Assembly (NCBI RefSeq): GCF_000378965.1
Contig: NZ_KB900536.1
Location: 2,543,407 to 2,607,406 of the forward strand
Reading direction: 5' to 3'
From: Thioalkalivibrio thiocyanodenitrificans ARhD 1
Lineage (GTDB): Bacteria; Pseudomonadota; Gammaproteobacteria; Ectothiorhodospirales; Ectothiorhodospiraceae
Length of the DNA stretch: 64,000 bases
Made by a program: the position numbers and the translations under genes. The notes under the pieces were generated by a model. The model was given only the letters and a program-made list of their open reading frames with translations. It was not told where the DNA came from and searched no databases. Positions 36,001-43,297 of this stretch are shown piece by piece (the stretch's first letter is position 1; each line of letters starts with the position of its first letter).

Positions 36001-36293
36001 GGAACCTCCATCAGGCTGCGGCGGCCAAACTCCAGGAGCGGAACATACGAAAGTGTCAGGAGAAGGTCGGCCAGGCCCGCCAGCCAGGGGTCATCCCGCT
36101 GCAGCCGATGCCATTCCACGAACTCCAGCGTGCCATGAAGGATGCCGAAGGCGGCCAGCAGCCAGAGATGGCGGGCGAATCGCAGGCTGTCGTCATGGCG
36201 CGGAAGTACGTAAGCCAGTACGCCGAGCACGAAGAAGGACAGGCCGTAGATCTGGTAGACGAGGCCCGGGTTCCACTGGCCCCAGTCGCTCAC
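33060..36293 (-). CDS. Membrane PAS-GGDEF-EAL protein (cyclic-di-GMP turnover)
   Basis: About 1077 residues. Seven or so transmembrane helices fill the first 240 residues, an uncharacterised membrane sensor module. Three PAS domains follow (about 255-380, 385-510, 520-640). The GGDEF domain has an intact ARLGGDEFAL motif, and RGGE stands where the RxxD inhibitory site would be. The EAL domain keeps LEALVRM, SINISGRS, IELTET, CLDDFGSGFS, ILKIDG and AEFVED, so both synthesis and hydrolysis of cyclic-di-GMP are possible. The N-terminus is best read from GTG 36293 (SDWGQWNPGLVYQIYG directly before helix 1); ATG 36329 lacks a ribosome site. Confidence 0.9.
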   Translation of the reverse strand: MSDWGQWNPGLVYQIYGLSFFVLGVLAYVLPRHDDSLRFARHLWLLAAFGILHGTLEFVEWHRLQRDDPWLAGLADLLLTLSYVPLLEFGRRSLMEVPRARLRLNPLLVYGAAGLAVAAPAVAAGDSLAGLAAGARYFIGAPGALLAGAALLALRQARARRIDVAAIERGLPMRIMVIGGALLAYGLLTPWPSAPAAGLPDWLPTSGDFLAATGIPVELLRALCAIAAAVGLMSLVRHAGSRSSDDLLRVLGTIDGFVYRCRNTPDWPLVYMAGNVEELGGYRIEDFLDPNTVSMGSWIHPQDRQSVWNAVQASLQTRRPFEISYRIIARDGTERWVHERGQGIHGEAGELLYLQGHVMDASALVAANEELRRERSALRGFRNTLDLMLDGVFMLDPETLRFTYVNQGALDQTGYSREELLNLHAYDIKPDLPEPRFRQLIEPLRDGSLPSLRFETPHRRRDGTDIPVEVFLQYVTPEGESPRFVAVSHDITQRMQNRDALMKALAELRESEHRQAELLSVAQREQSRMAALLSGMSIGILFEDRDERVEYVNPAFRRMWAIPEAVELVGRPSRDVLEHSTHRFARPDHASRHILHVLDTHEISERFEVDLYDGRILTQLSYPVPDPDGRIIGRLWIYEDVTHERQTAQQLIYLAEHDALTGLHNRHRFQQHLEQVIQRSRRADRRFALLYFDLDEFKYINDTFGHRAGDTVLVRAAGEVASLVRGGEIFARLGGDEFALLIEMRPGDDPVPLAERIIHAISAIPFRFRGSNLRLTASIGIACYPEHGDNTEDLVAHADAAMYQAKDSGKNTWAVYDATRNTAQAMVERMTWRSRIAKALERDRLELHFQGIYHTRDGSLSHLEALVRMRDPLEDERVIMPGQFIPVAEKTGQVLEIDRWVIKRSIKTLAAHPDLPALSINISGRSLEDPGLPHYIHGELEKRSVDPKRLIIELTETAAVVEMQDAQRFMEALQHTGCLICLDDFGSGFSTFAYLKYLNVQILKIDGIFIRDLPNNRDNQAFVKAMIDVARGLDKVTVAEFVEDGATLDMLREFGVDMAQGYHLDRPCADHPRLGGG

Positions 36294-36772
36294 TGCACAC
36301 CCCGGGAGTGCGCGAACGGCACCAGGCATCGAAAGGGAAGGGAGCGGATCAACGGCGCGGGCAGCGCGGCGCACGGCTGTCTCGCAGCCGGGTATTCCAT
36401 CATCCGGACATCTCCCTGAGGCAGATCCACCTGGTGGCCCGTGGTCGGGCCTTTATCGTTCTTCTCGTTCTTTTGGGTGATAACCATAGGGGATCGTGCC
36501 GGCGAATTCCAGTCGCAATCAGTTGCGTCAATCGCCGTCACCTGCGCCTTGATGCGCGTTGTGCACACGCATGCGCGGCGGAATGTGCCGTCAGGCAGAA
36601 CGCATACGCACGTCACGCGCTGCTCCCTGGTCCATCTGCCGCGCGGAGGCCTGACATTTGTCAATGGCGGCCCGCCGGTGCAGGTCTATACTTTGATTGC
36701 GAGTTGCGATCCATCACTCTTCCGAATTCCGTCAGCCCGCCGTTCCCCTTCCGGCGGGCAGGAGTCAATACG
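36294..36772. other. Intergenic region, 480 bp
   Basis: Between the divergent PAS-GGDEF-EAL and HPF-like genes. It is less G+C-rich than its surroundings in places. A good -10-like TATACT lies at 36687-36692, and TTGTCA at 36658 is too far upstream (23 bp) to be its -35. I see no convincing gene; open frames here lack ribosome sites and family features. Confidence 0.6.
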
Positions 36773-37351
36773 ATGAACCAGGAACCTGTGCCGCTGGTGG
36801 AGCTGGCCTTTCGTAACATGGATGCATCCCCCGCGGTGGAGGATCGGGTGCGGGACCGGATCGCGAAACTGGCGCAGTTCCACGACCACCTCATGGCGTG
36901 CCGCGTGGTGATCGAGAGCCACCACCGCCACCATCACAAGGGCAATCTCTACCATGTACGTATAGACCTGACGATTCCCGGTGGCGAACTGGTGGTCAAC
37001 CGCGAGCCCGGCGAGCATCAGGCGCACGAGGATGTCTACGTGGCCGTGCGCGACGCCTTCGACGCCATGACGCGCCAGCTTCAGGATGCCGTGCGCAAGC
37101 AGCGGGGCAAGGTCAAACACCATGAAACGCCGCCTCACGGGCATATCCGGGAAATAGCGCCGGGGGCCGATTACGGTGTGATCGAGACCTCCGATGGACG
37201 TGAGATCCGCTTCTCAAGCAAGAGTGTGGTGGACTACGACTTCGCAAAACTGGAGGTGGGTGACCAGGTCCGGTTCACCGAGGTGGACAGTGACGACGGG
37301 CCGGCGGCCAGCACGGTGCACGTGGAAGGCAAGCATCACATCGTCGGTTGA
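36773..37351 (+). CDS. HPF/RaiA-like ribosome-associated protein with cold-shock-like C-terminal domain
   Basis: A 192-residue two-domain protein. Residues 1-105 match the sigma-54 modulation/S30EA ribosomal family (VELAFRNMDASPAVEDRVRDRIAKL, YHVRIDLTIPGGELVVNREPG, DVYVAVRDAFDAMTRQLQD). Residues 125-192 look like a cold-shock OB fold (HGHIREIAPGADYGVIETSDGREIRF, VGDQVRFTEV). Family members with this pairing bind ribosomes and are thought to act in stationary or stress states. The ribosome site AGGAG lies eight bases before ATG 36773. The CBS protein gene follows 43 bp later. Confidence 0.88.
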   Translation: MNQEPVPLVELAFRNMDASPAVEDRVRDRIAKLAQFHDHLMACRVVIESHHRHHHKGNLYHVRIDLTIPGGELVVNREPGEHQAHEDVYVAVRDAFDAMTRQLQDAVRKQRGKVKHHETPPHGHIREIAPGADYGVIETSDGREIRFSSKSVVDYDFAKLEVGDQVRFTEVDSDDGPAASTVHVEGKHHIVG

Positions 37352-37394
37352 CGGCGTGTAAGCAGTCCGTTGAATCCCATGGGAGGTTGCCGTC

Positions 37395-37844
37395 ATGAGA
37401 GTCGGTGAATTCTGCAATCGTGAAGTGATCGTGATCGGTGGTGACGAGTCGGTGAAGGACGCGGCGGCACTCATGCGCCAGCATCATGTGGGCGACGTGG
37501 TACTCGTCGAGGAGCGCGAAGGCAGGCGCATCCCGGTCGGCATCGTCACCGACCGGGATCTGGTGGTGGAGGTCATGGTGCCGGGTCTGGACGCGGAGTC
37601 GCTGGCCGTCAGGGATATTCTTACCGCGCCCCTGTCCACCGCGCGCACCGATGACGGTCTGTTCGACGCCCTGGAATTGATGCGTTCAAAGGCGGTGCGG
37701 CGCCTTCCCGTGGTGGATGCCGACGGCGCCCTTGCGGGGATCATCACGGTGGACGACGTGATGGGGCTGCTCACGGAGATGATGGGCAGGCTGTCGGCGG
37801 TAGTCGAGCGGCAGCGCTCCCGGGAGGCACGCACCCGGCCCTGA
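37395..37844 (+). CDS. Two-CBS-domain protein
   Basis: A 149-residue protein made of a pair of CBS domains: first with VKDAAALMRQHHVGDVVLVE and GIVTDRDLVVEV, second with LFDALELMRSKAVRRLPVVDADG and GIITVDDVMGLL. Such pairs bind adenine nucleotides and act as energy sensors. There is no effector domain; it may be co-expressed with the ribosome-associated protein upstream, both fitting a stress or dormancy role. Confidence 0.88.
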   Translation: MRVGEFCNREVIVIGGDESVKDAAALMRQHHVGDVVLVEEREGRRIPVGIVTDRDLVVEVMVPGLDAESLAVRDILTAPLSTARTDDGLFDALELMRSKAVRRLPVVDADGALAGIITVDDVMGLLTEMMGRLSAVVERQRSREARTRP

Positions 37845-37875
37845 CGGGGGCCGTGGCCCGTTGCATGTCTCCGGG

Positions 37876-38691
37876 CTACATGCCCACGCGCTTGACGGCC
37901 TCGATGGAGGCCGACATCACGTAGTCCTCCACGCCGCGTCCGGGCGCCCAGTCCCTGATGAATTCGCGGGATTCGTCTTTGGGCGTGATGCGGATCTCCG
38001 AGAACCCGGCGTCCCGGAGCATGGCCTGCAGGTCATCGAGCAACGGCGCGCCGGCGATGCAGCCCGCGTAGAGCGCCGGGTCGTTCTTCATCTCCTGGGG
38101 CAACGCCACGCCGGCCACCACGTCCGAGATCGCCAGGCGTCCGCCGGGCTTGAGGATCCGGAAGGCCTCCCGGAACACCTGCGGCTTGTCCGGGGACAGG
38201 TTGATGACGCAGTTGGAGATGATCACGTCGGCGGTGTTGTCGGCCACCGGCAGGTATTCGATCTCGCCCAGGCGGAACTCCACGTTACCGAAATGCCCTT
38301 TCTCCGCGTTGCCGCGGGCCTTGCTCACCATGGCGGGGGTCATGTCCACGCCGATCACGTGCCCCGACTCACCCACCTCGGGCGAGGCCAGGAAGCAGTC
38401 GAATCCGCCGCCGCTGCCCAGGTCCACCACCACCTCGCCCGGCTTGAGGCTCGCAATGGCCCGCGGATTGCCGCAGCCGAGCCCCATGTCCGCCCCCTCG
38501 GGGACGGCGGCCACGTCATCGCCGGAATAGCCGAGACGGGTCGAGATCAGGGTGTTGATGGCAGTGTCGTCGGAGACGCCGCAGCAGCCGGATGCCTCGC
38601 CGCAGCACGCGCCGCCGTTGCTGGCCTCGGCGACATTTGCATAGCTCTCGCGCACGTGCTGGCGGATATCATCGGCGTGTTTCCGGCTCAT
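37876..38691 (-). CDS. arsM: Arsenite S-adenosylmethionine methyltransferase
   Basis: A 271-residue class I methyltransferase that adds methyl groups to As(III). The AdoMet site is VVVDLGSGGGFDCFLA, with IISNCVINLSPDK following, both highly characteristic. Cysteines for arsenic binding include GACCGEASGCCGV near the N-terminus, the motif cysteine in SNCVINL and one in YAGCIAGAP. ATG 38691 is the family start. There is no arsR or arsB beside it. A possible promoter lies at 38733-38762. Confidence 0.95.
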   Translation of the reverse strand: MSRKHADDIRQHVRESYANVAEASNGGACCGEASGCCGVSDDTAINTLISTRLGYSGDDVAAVPEGADMGLGCGNPRAIASLKPGEVVVDLGSGGGFDCFLASPEVGESGHVIGVDMTPAMVSKARGNAEKGHFGNVEFRLGEIEYLPVADNTADVIISNCVINLSPDKPQVFREAFRILKPGGRLAISDVVAGVALPQEMKNDPALYAGCIAGAPLLDDLQAMLRDAGFSEIRITPKDESREFIRDWAPGRGVEDYVMSASIEAVKRVGM

Positions 38692-38732
38692 GAGGCCCTC
38701 GGTTCGATTCGCTGTTCGGGATGTCGGACCCC

Positions 38733-38762
38733 AGTATAAGGCCGGTGATCCATGGGGGTCAT
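38733..38762 (-). promoter_or_regulatory. Possible arsM promoter
   Basis: On the minus strand a perfect -10 TATACT (38738-38733) lies about 42 bp before the arsM start, with a weak ATGACC 18 bp upstream of it as -35. The surrounding 256-bp gap between arsM and cydC holds no gene, only a 9-bp type repeat. Confidence 0.35.
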
Positions 38763-38816
38763 CCGCCGCCTGCGGTCCGCCGAGTGTGTCGTGGCTCGTC
38801 GGCCAGGAAAAATTGG

Positions 38817-38836
38817 CCACAGAGGGCACAGAGGAA
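38817..38836. repeat. 9-bp type intergenic repeat (CACAGAGGG)
   Basis: CCACAGAGGGCACAGAGG is two units of a 9-bp repeat. A longer version with CACAGAGGG, CGCAGAGGT and CACAGAG lies at 47031-47055. I recognise this as a frequent intergenic sequence in proteobacteria. Confidence 0.7.
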
Positions 38837-38947
38837 GAACTCCGGAGGATCCGGTGCGGTTTGATATTCGAGGCAGGGCCGGGGCCCATCGCGATTGCAT
38901 TTCCCGCTCTGTTGAGAAGAGGTGCCCCCCCGGGCCGGTCCACGCCC

Positions 38948-40609
38948 TCACAGGGTCATGCGCGGCCAGTACCCCGGCAGGCGCGCGGGGCCATGGGTGA
39001 CGATCACGGCGCGGCGGGCTTCGAGCCAGGGGACGAGGCCTTCCAGCACCCGGGTCTCGGTGTCGGCGTCCAGGCCCGAGAAGGGTTCGTCCAGCAGGGC
39101 GACAGGGCTGTCGCGCAGCATCAGCCACGCCAGGGCCACCCGCCGGGCCTGCCCGCCGGACAGGCGGTGTCCCTGCTCCCCCACCCGGTCGTCCAGTCCC
39201 CGGCCCTGATCCCGCAGCGCGTCAGCCAGGCCCACCTGCCGGAGCGCTGCCCAGAGGGTCCGGTCGTCCAGATCCGCCCGGCCCAGCCGCAGGTTGAAGG
39301 CGAGGGTGTCATCCAGCAGCACGGTCTCCTGGGGCAGGTAGCCGATGTACTGGTATCGGACATGTTCCGGCCACGACGTCAGGGAGCGGCCACCCAGCCG
39401 GACGTCTCCGGACAGGGGCGGCAACTCCCCGGCCAGGGTGTCCAGCAGACAGCTCTTACCCCGGCCGCTGGCGCCGTCGATCACCAGCGGCCGGCCCGGC
39501 TCGAGTGTGAACTCCAGGTCCTCCAGGATCGGGCGGCGGGGGTCGAAGCCCACGGCCAGACGGTGTACCCGCACGTGGTGCTCCGGGGGCCCGTGATCGG
39601 CCGGTGACGGGCGCCTGGCGTCTTCCGGGCGTGGGGTGGGAGCCGGCTCGCCCGGCGCCAGTGCCTGCAGTCGCCGGACGGCCTCCAGGCTCTCCCCCAC
39701 CTGCCACCAGGCCCCGGGCAGGCCGGCCAGCGCCTCGTTCAGTCCCAGGGTCAGGAGGCTGAGCAGCACCGCCACGGGCGCGCTGATGACGCCCTGCAGG
39801 TACCAGTGCAGGCACACGCCCAGCATGGCCAGGGCAGCCAGGGTGACCAGCAGTTGCACCCCCTGTTCCGCCAGGATCCCGACCCGCTCGCGGCTCAGCC
39901 GGCGCCTGGCCTGTGCCTGTGCCTGCCGGTGCAATGCGTCCTGATGATCTGACAGGCGTCCGTAGGCAAGGAGGTCGGCCAGTCCGCCGAAGTAATCCAG
40001 CAGGGCGATGCGCTCCCGGGTATGCGCGCGCACCAGTTCGCGGCCGGGTTTCCGCCCCTGCCGGGCGGCCGCCATGGCCGCCGCCAGGGTCATCGCCGCC
40101 GTGCCCAGGATCAGGAGCGCGGCGCCCGCCGGGGCCAGCGCGATGGCCAGCGCGGCGGCCGCGAATACCGCAAGCACGGCCGCGACCATGGGGCCGGTGA
40201 CCCGCAGAGGGACGGCATCCAGGGTGTCGATGTCGCCGGTCAGCCGCTGCTGAAGATCCCCGCTGCGCAGCGCCCGCTGATGTTCCGCCGGCAGCCGGGC
40301 GATGGCCGCGAAGGCGTGCCCCCGCAGCCGCGCCAGGATCCGCAATACGGCCTGGTGTCCCACCACCCGCTCGCCGTAGCGCGCCACGGTGCGCACGATG
40401 GCCGCCGCGCGGATGCCCGCCGACGGGGTGAAGATGTCCAGGGCCAGCAGCAGGCCGGCGCCCGCCAGCGCCGTGGCGGTGATGAACCACCCGGACAGGG
40501 CCAGCAGGCCGATGCCCGCTCCCCAGGTGAGCGCCAGCAACAGGTACGCCGCAGCATTCCACAGCCGGGCGCCGCGGAACAATGTTCGCAGGTAGCGCCA
40601 CTCAGTCAC
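38948..40609 (-). CDS. cydC: ABC transporter CydC (glutathione/cysteine export for bd oxidase assembly)
   Basis: A 553-residue half-transporter with six N-terminal transmembrane helices and a C-terminal ATPase. Walker A is DGASGRGKSCLLD, the signature is HRLSGGQARRVALA and Walker B is SPVALLDEPFSG. The His of the H-loop is in VIVTHG. With CydD it exports reduced thiols to the periplasm, needed to assemble the haem sites of the bd oxidase. The start is GTG 40609, overlapping the cydD stop by eight bases. Last gene of cydA-B-D-C. Confidence 0.92.
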   Translation of the reverse strand: MTEWRYLRTLFRGARLWNAAAYLLLALTWGAGIGLLALSGWFITATALAGAGLLLALDIFTPSAGIRAAAIVRTVARYGERVVGHQAVLRILARLRGHAFAAIARLPAEHQRALRSGDLQQRLTGDIDTLDAVPLRVTGPMVAAVLAVFAAAALAIALAPAGAALLILGTAAMTLAAAMAAARQGRKPGRELVRAHTRERIALLDYFGGLADLLAYGRLSDHQDALHRQAQAQARRRLSRERVGILAEQGVQLLVTLAALAMLGVCLHWYLQGVISAPVAVLLSLLTLGLNEALAGLPGAWWQVGESLEAVRRLQALAPGEPAPTPRPEDARRPSPADHGPPEHHVRVHRLAVGFDPRRPILEDLEFTLEPGRPLVIDGASGRGKSCLLDTLAGELPPLSGDVRLGGRSLTSWPEHVRYQYIGYLPQETVLLDDTLAFNLRLGRADLDDRTLWAALRQVGLADALRDQGRGLDDRVGEQGHRLSGGQARRVALAWLMLRDSPVALLDEPFSGLDADTETRVLEGLVPWLEARRAVIVTHGPARLPGYWPRMTL

Positions 40610-42284
40610 GGTCGTTCTCCCGCACTGAACCTGCCGGCAGGTGCAGGATGCGTGGAAAGCGCGCCAGCACGTTCGGCTGATGGGTGGCCATGAGTACCGT
40701 GATCTTCCGGCTGCCCGCGTGATGGAACAGGGTGTCGAGCAGGGCCTCCTCGGTGAGCGGATCGAGGGCATTGGTGGGTTCATCCAGCAGCCACAGCCGG
40801 CTTCCGGAAAGCAGCGCCCGCGCCAGGGCGACCCGCTGCGCCTGGCCTCCCGAGAGCCCGCGGTTGCCCTCGCCGATCCGTGTATCCAGGCCGTCGGGCA
40901 GCGCCGGGTCGTCCACCGGGAGTCCGGCGGCCTCCAGGGCGGCCTCCAGTTGCCGGTCCGATGCAGGCGTCTGCCTCGCCAGGCGCAGGTTGTCACGCAC
41001 GCTGCCGTGAAACAGGTGGGTCCGCTGGCCGATCCAGGCGAAGGCCCGGGCCTCGGGGCGCGCGCTGATCCGGCCCTGCTCGATGCCCATGAATCCGGCG
41101 CATACCGCCAGCAGGGTGGACTTGCCGCTGCCGCTGGGTCCCGCCAGGGCGAGCATGTCCCCGGGGTGGATGTCCAGGCTCAGGTCCCGGATCGTGGCCG
41201 GTGCCCCGGGTTCATGGCGCACCGTGACGTGCTCAAGCCTGAGCAGGGGACCTTCGTGGCGTCTGCCCCACGCCGGGGCCCGCGCCGAGGCGGCCCCTTG
41301 GCCGACCAGCGGCGCCAGGGCCTGTGCGGCCGCCAGGGCACCGGCGCGGTCGTGGTAGGTCTGGGCAAACCGGCGCAGGGGCCCGAAGTACTCGGGTGCC
41401 AGCAGCAGGACGAACAGGCCGGTAAACAGGGTCAGGCCGGGCGCGGGCCCGAACTCGAGGAAACCCAGCAGGCCGAAGCCGACGTAGATGGCCACCAGGC
41501 CGATGGCCACGGCGCTGAAGAACTCCATCACGGCGGAGGACAGAAAGGCCACCCGCAGCACCCGCAGCGTCAGGCGCCGGTAGCGGTCGGCCGCCTCGGC
41601 GACATCCATCTGCGCCGAGGCCAGGGCGCGGCTTCGACGCAGCAGGTCCAGGCCCCGGATACGATCCAGAAAATGGCCCGCCAGACGGTTCTGTTCCTCC
41701 TGCTGGCGGGTATGGACCTGCTCGGTGCCCATGCCGATCAGGGTCATGAACGCCGGGATCAGCGGCGTGGACAGCAGCAGCAACGTGCCCGCCAGCCAGT
41801 CCAGCCGGAAGACCGTGGCCAGAATCACCGCGGGGACCAGGATGGTGAGCAGGCGCGCCGGCAGGAAACGGGCGTAGTAACCGCCCAGCGCCTCCACCTG
41901 ATCCTGATAGCGGCCGGCCCACTGCCCGGCGTGCCCCCGGTGAGCCATGCGTACCGGCCCGGTGTGGCCCGCGGAGGCGATCAGCCGTGCGCGCAGATCC
42001 CCCTGGACGGCCAGGGCCAGGCGCTGACCGCACCCGTCCCTCACGGTCTGGAGTCCGTGGCGCAACACCGCCGCTGCCATCGCCAGTATCAGCGGCGGCA
42101 GGAGGGCGGTGTCCCCGGGTGCGAACAGGGCGCCGTGGATCAGGTGTGCCACCAGGCCGGCCACGGCCACGGTGGCCAGGCCCGCGCCCAGACCGGCGAT
42201 CCAGGCCCCGTGCAGCCAGCGACGGTGTGGCCGCATCCAGCGGGCAAGCACATGTCCGGCTTCTGGAGATACGGCATCGGGCAC
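40602..42284 (-). CDS. cydD: ABC transporter CydD (glutathione/cysteine export for bd oxidase assembly)
   Basis: A 560-residue half-transporter, partner of CydC. Six transmembrane helices precede the ATPase domain, which has Walker A GPSGSGKSTLLAVCAG, the signature GLSGGQAQRVALARAL and Walker B LWLLDEPTNALD. It starts three bases after the cydB stop and overlaps cydC, so all four genes are translationally linked. Confidence 0.92.
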   Translation of the reverse strand: MPDAVSPEAGHVLARWMRPHRRWLHGAWIAGLGAGLATVAVAGLVAHLIHGALFAPGDTALLPPLILAMAAAVLRHGLQTVRDGCGQRLALAVQGDLRARLIASAGHTGPVRMAHRGHAGQWAGRYQDQVEALGGYYARFLPARLLTILVPAVILATVFRLDWLAGTLLLLSTPLIPAFMTLIGMGTEQVHTRQQEEQNRLAGHFLDRIRGLDLLRRSRALASAQMDVAEAADRYRRLTLRVLRVAFLSSAVMEFFSAVAIGLVAIYVGFGLLGFLEFGPAPGLTLFTGLFVLLLAPEYFGPLRRFAQTYHDRAGALAAAQALAPLVGQGAASARAPAWGRRHEGPLLRLEHVTVRHEPGAPATIRDLSLDIHPGDMLALAGPSGSGKSTLLAVCAGFMGIEQGRISARPEARAFAWIGQRTHLFHGSVRDNLRLARQTPASDRQLEAALEAAGLPVDDPALPDGLDTRIGEGNRGLSGGQAQRVALARALLSGSRLWLLDEPTNALDPLTEEALLDTLFHHAGSRKITVLMATHQPNVLARFPRILHLPAGSVRENDRD

Positions 42285-42287
42285 GCG

Positions 42288-43286
42288 CTAGTGATATCCC
42301 GTGTCGGCGCGCACCTTGCCGCGAAAGACGTAATAGGTCCACGCGGTGTACATGAGCACGAAGGGCACCACGAACAGCACGCCGAGGAGCAGGAAGAGCT
42401 GGCTCTCCGGCGCCGATGCCGCGTCCCGGAAGGTGTAATCGGGCGGTACCACGTAGGGCCACTTGCTGAACAGCAGTCCGCCGTAGAACAGGGCGAACAG
42501 GACGATGGTGGCCAGGAAGGGGGTGGCCTCGTAGCCGCCCCTCAGGGTGTGCCACAGACCCGCCGCCACCAGCAGGGTGAACACGGGCAGTATCCACAGC
42601 CAGGTCACGTGGTCGAACCAGCGGCTTTGCACGTAGTCATCCGTGAGCGGCGTCCAGATGCTGACGATGACGAAGACCGCCATCACCGCCGCGAACAGGC
42701 GATAGGCCCAGCCCCGGGCCCATTGCTGGGTGTCGCCCTCCGTCTTGAGCAGCAGCCAGGTCGCGCCGAGCAGCGCATAGCCGGCCACCAGGCCGAGGCC
42801 GGTCATGACGGTGAACGGGGTCAGCCAGTCCAGGGCGCCGCCCACATAACGCATGTTCTCGGTCTCGAAGCCCTGGATGAACGTGCCCACCACGGCACCC
42901 TGGGCGAATGTCGCCACCAGGGAGCCACCGAAGAACGCCCAGTTCCAGAGACGGCGCCTGCCGGGTGCGGCCTTGAACCGGAACTCGAAGGCCACGCCGC
43001 GGAAGATCAGGCCCGCGAGCATCAGGAACACGCCGATGTACAGGGCCGGCAGGAACACGGCATACACCAGGGGAAACGCGCCGATGAGTCCGGCCCCGCC
43101 CAGGACGAGCCAGGTTTCGTTCCCGTCCCACACGGGCGCCACCGTGTTCATCATGATGTCCCGGTCGGTTTCGGATCGGGCAAAGGGAAACAGGATGCCC
43201 ACGCCCAGATCGAAGCCGTCGGCCAGCACGTACATGAGGATGCCGAAGGCGATGATGCCTATCCAGATATAGGTGAGATCGTACAT
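42288..43286 (-). CDS. cydB: Cytochrome bd-type quinol oxidase subunit II
   Basis: A 332-residue membrane subunit with about eight to nine transmembrane helices. The N-terminus MYDLTYIWIGIIAFGILMYVLADGFDLGVG is the family signature, followed by APVWDGNETWLVLGGAGLIGAFP and GATWLLLKTEGDTQQWA. It pairs with subunit I to reduce oxygen without pumping protons. There are 11 bp between the cydA stop and this ATG. Confidence 0.95.
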   Translation of the reverse strand: MYDLTYIWIGIIAFGILMYVLADGFDLGVGILFPFARSETDRDIMMNTVAPVWDGNETWLVLGGAGLIGAFPLVYAVFLPALYIGVFLMLAGLIFRGVAFEFRFKAAPGRRRLWNWAFFGGSLVATFAQGAVVGTFIQGFETENMRYVGGALDWLTPFTVMTGLGLVAGYALLGATWLLLKTEGDTQQWARGWAYRLFAAVMAVFVIVSIWTPLTDDYVQSRWFDHVTWLWILPVFTLLVAAGLWHTLRGGYEATPFLATIVLFALFYGGLLFSKWPYVVPPDYTFRDAASAPESQLFLLLGVLFVVPFVLMYTAWTYYVFRGKVRADTGYH

Positions 43287-43297
43287 GTCAGCGCTCC

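Noticed and set aside
33081-36419. A 1112-codon open frame on the strand opposite the PAS-GGDEF-EAL gene
   Set aside because: It mirrors a well-supported gene in high-GC DNA, its translation is low-complexity His/Gln/Arg-rich, and it has no family features.
36441-36776. A 111-codon frame before the HPF-like gene
   Set aside because: No ribosome site, no family similarity, and it contains the likely promoter region of the next gene.
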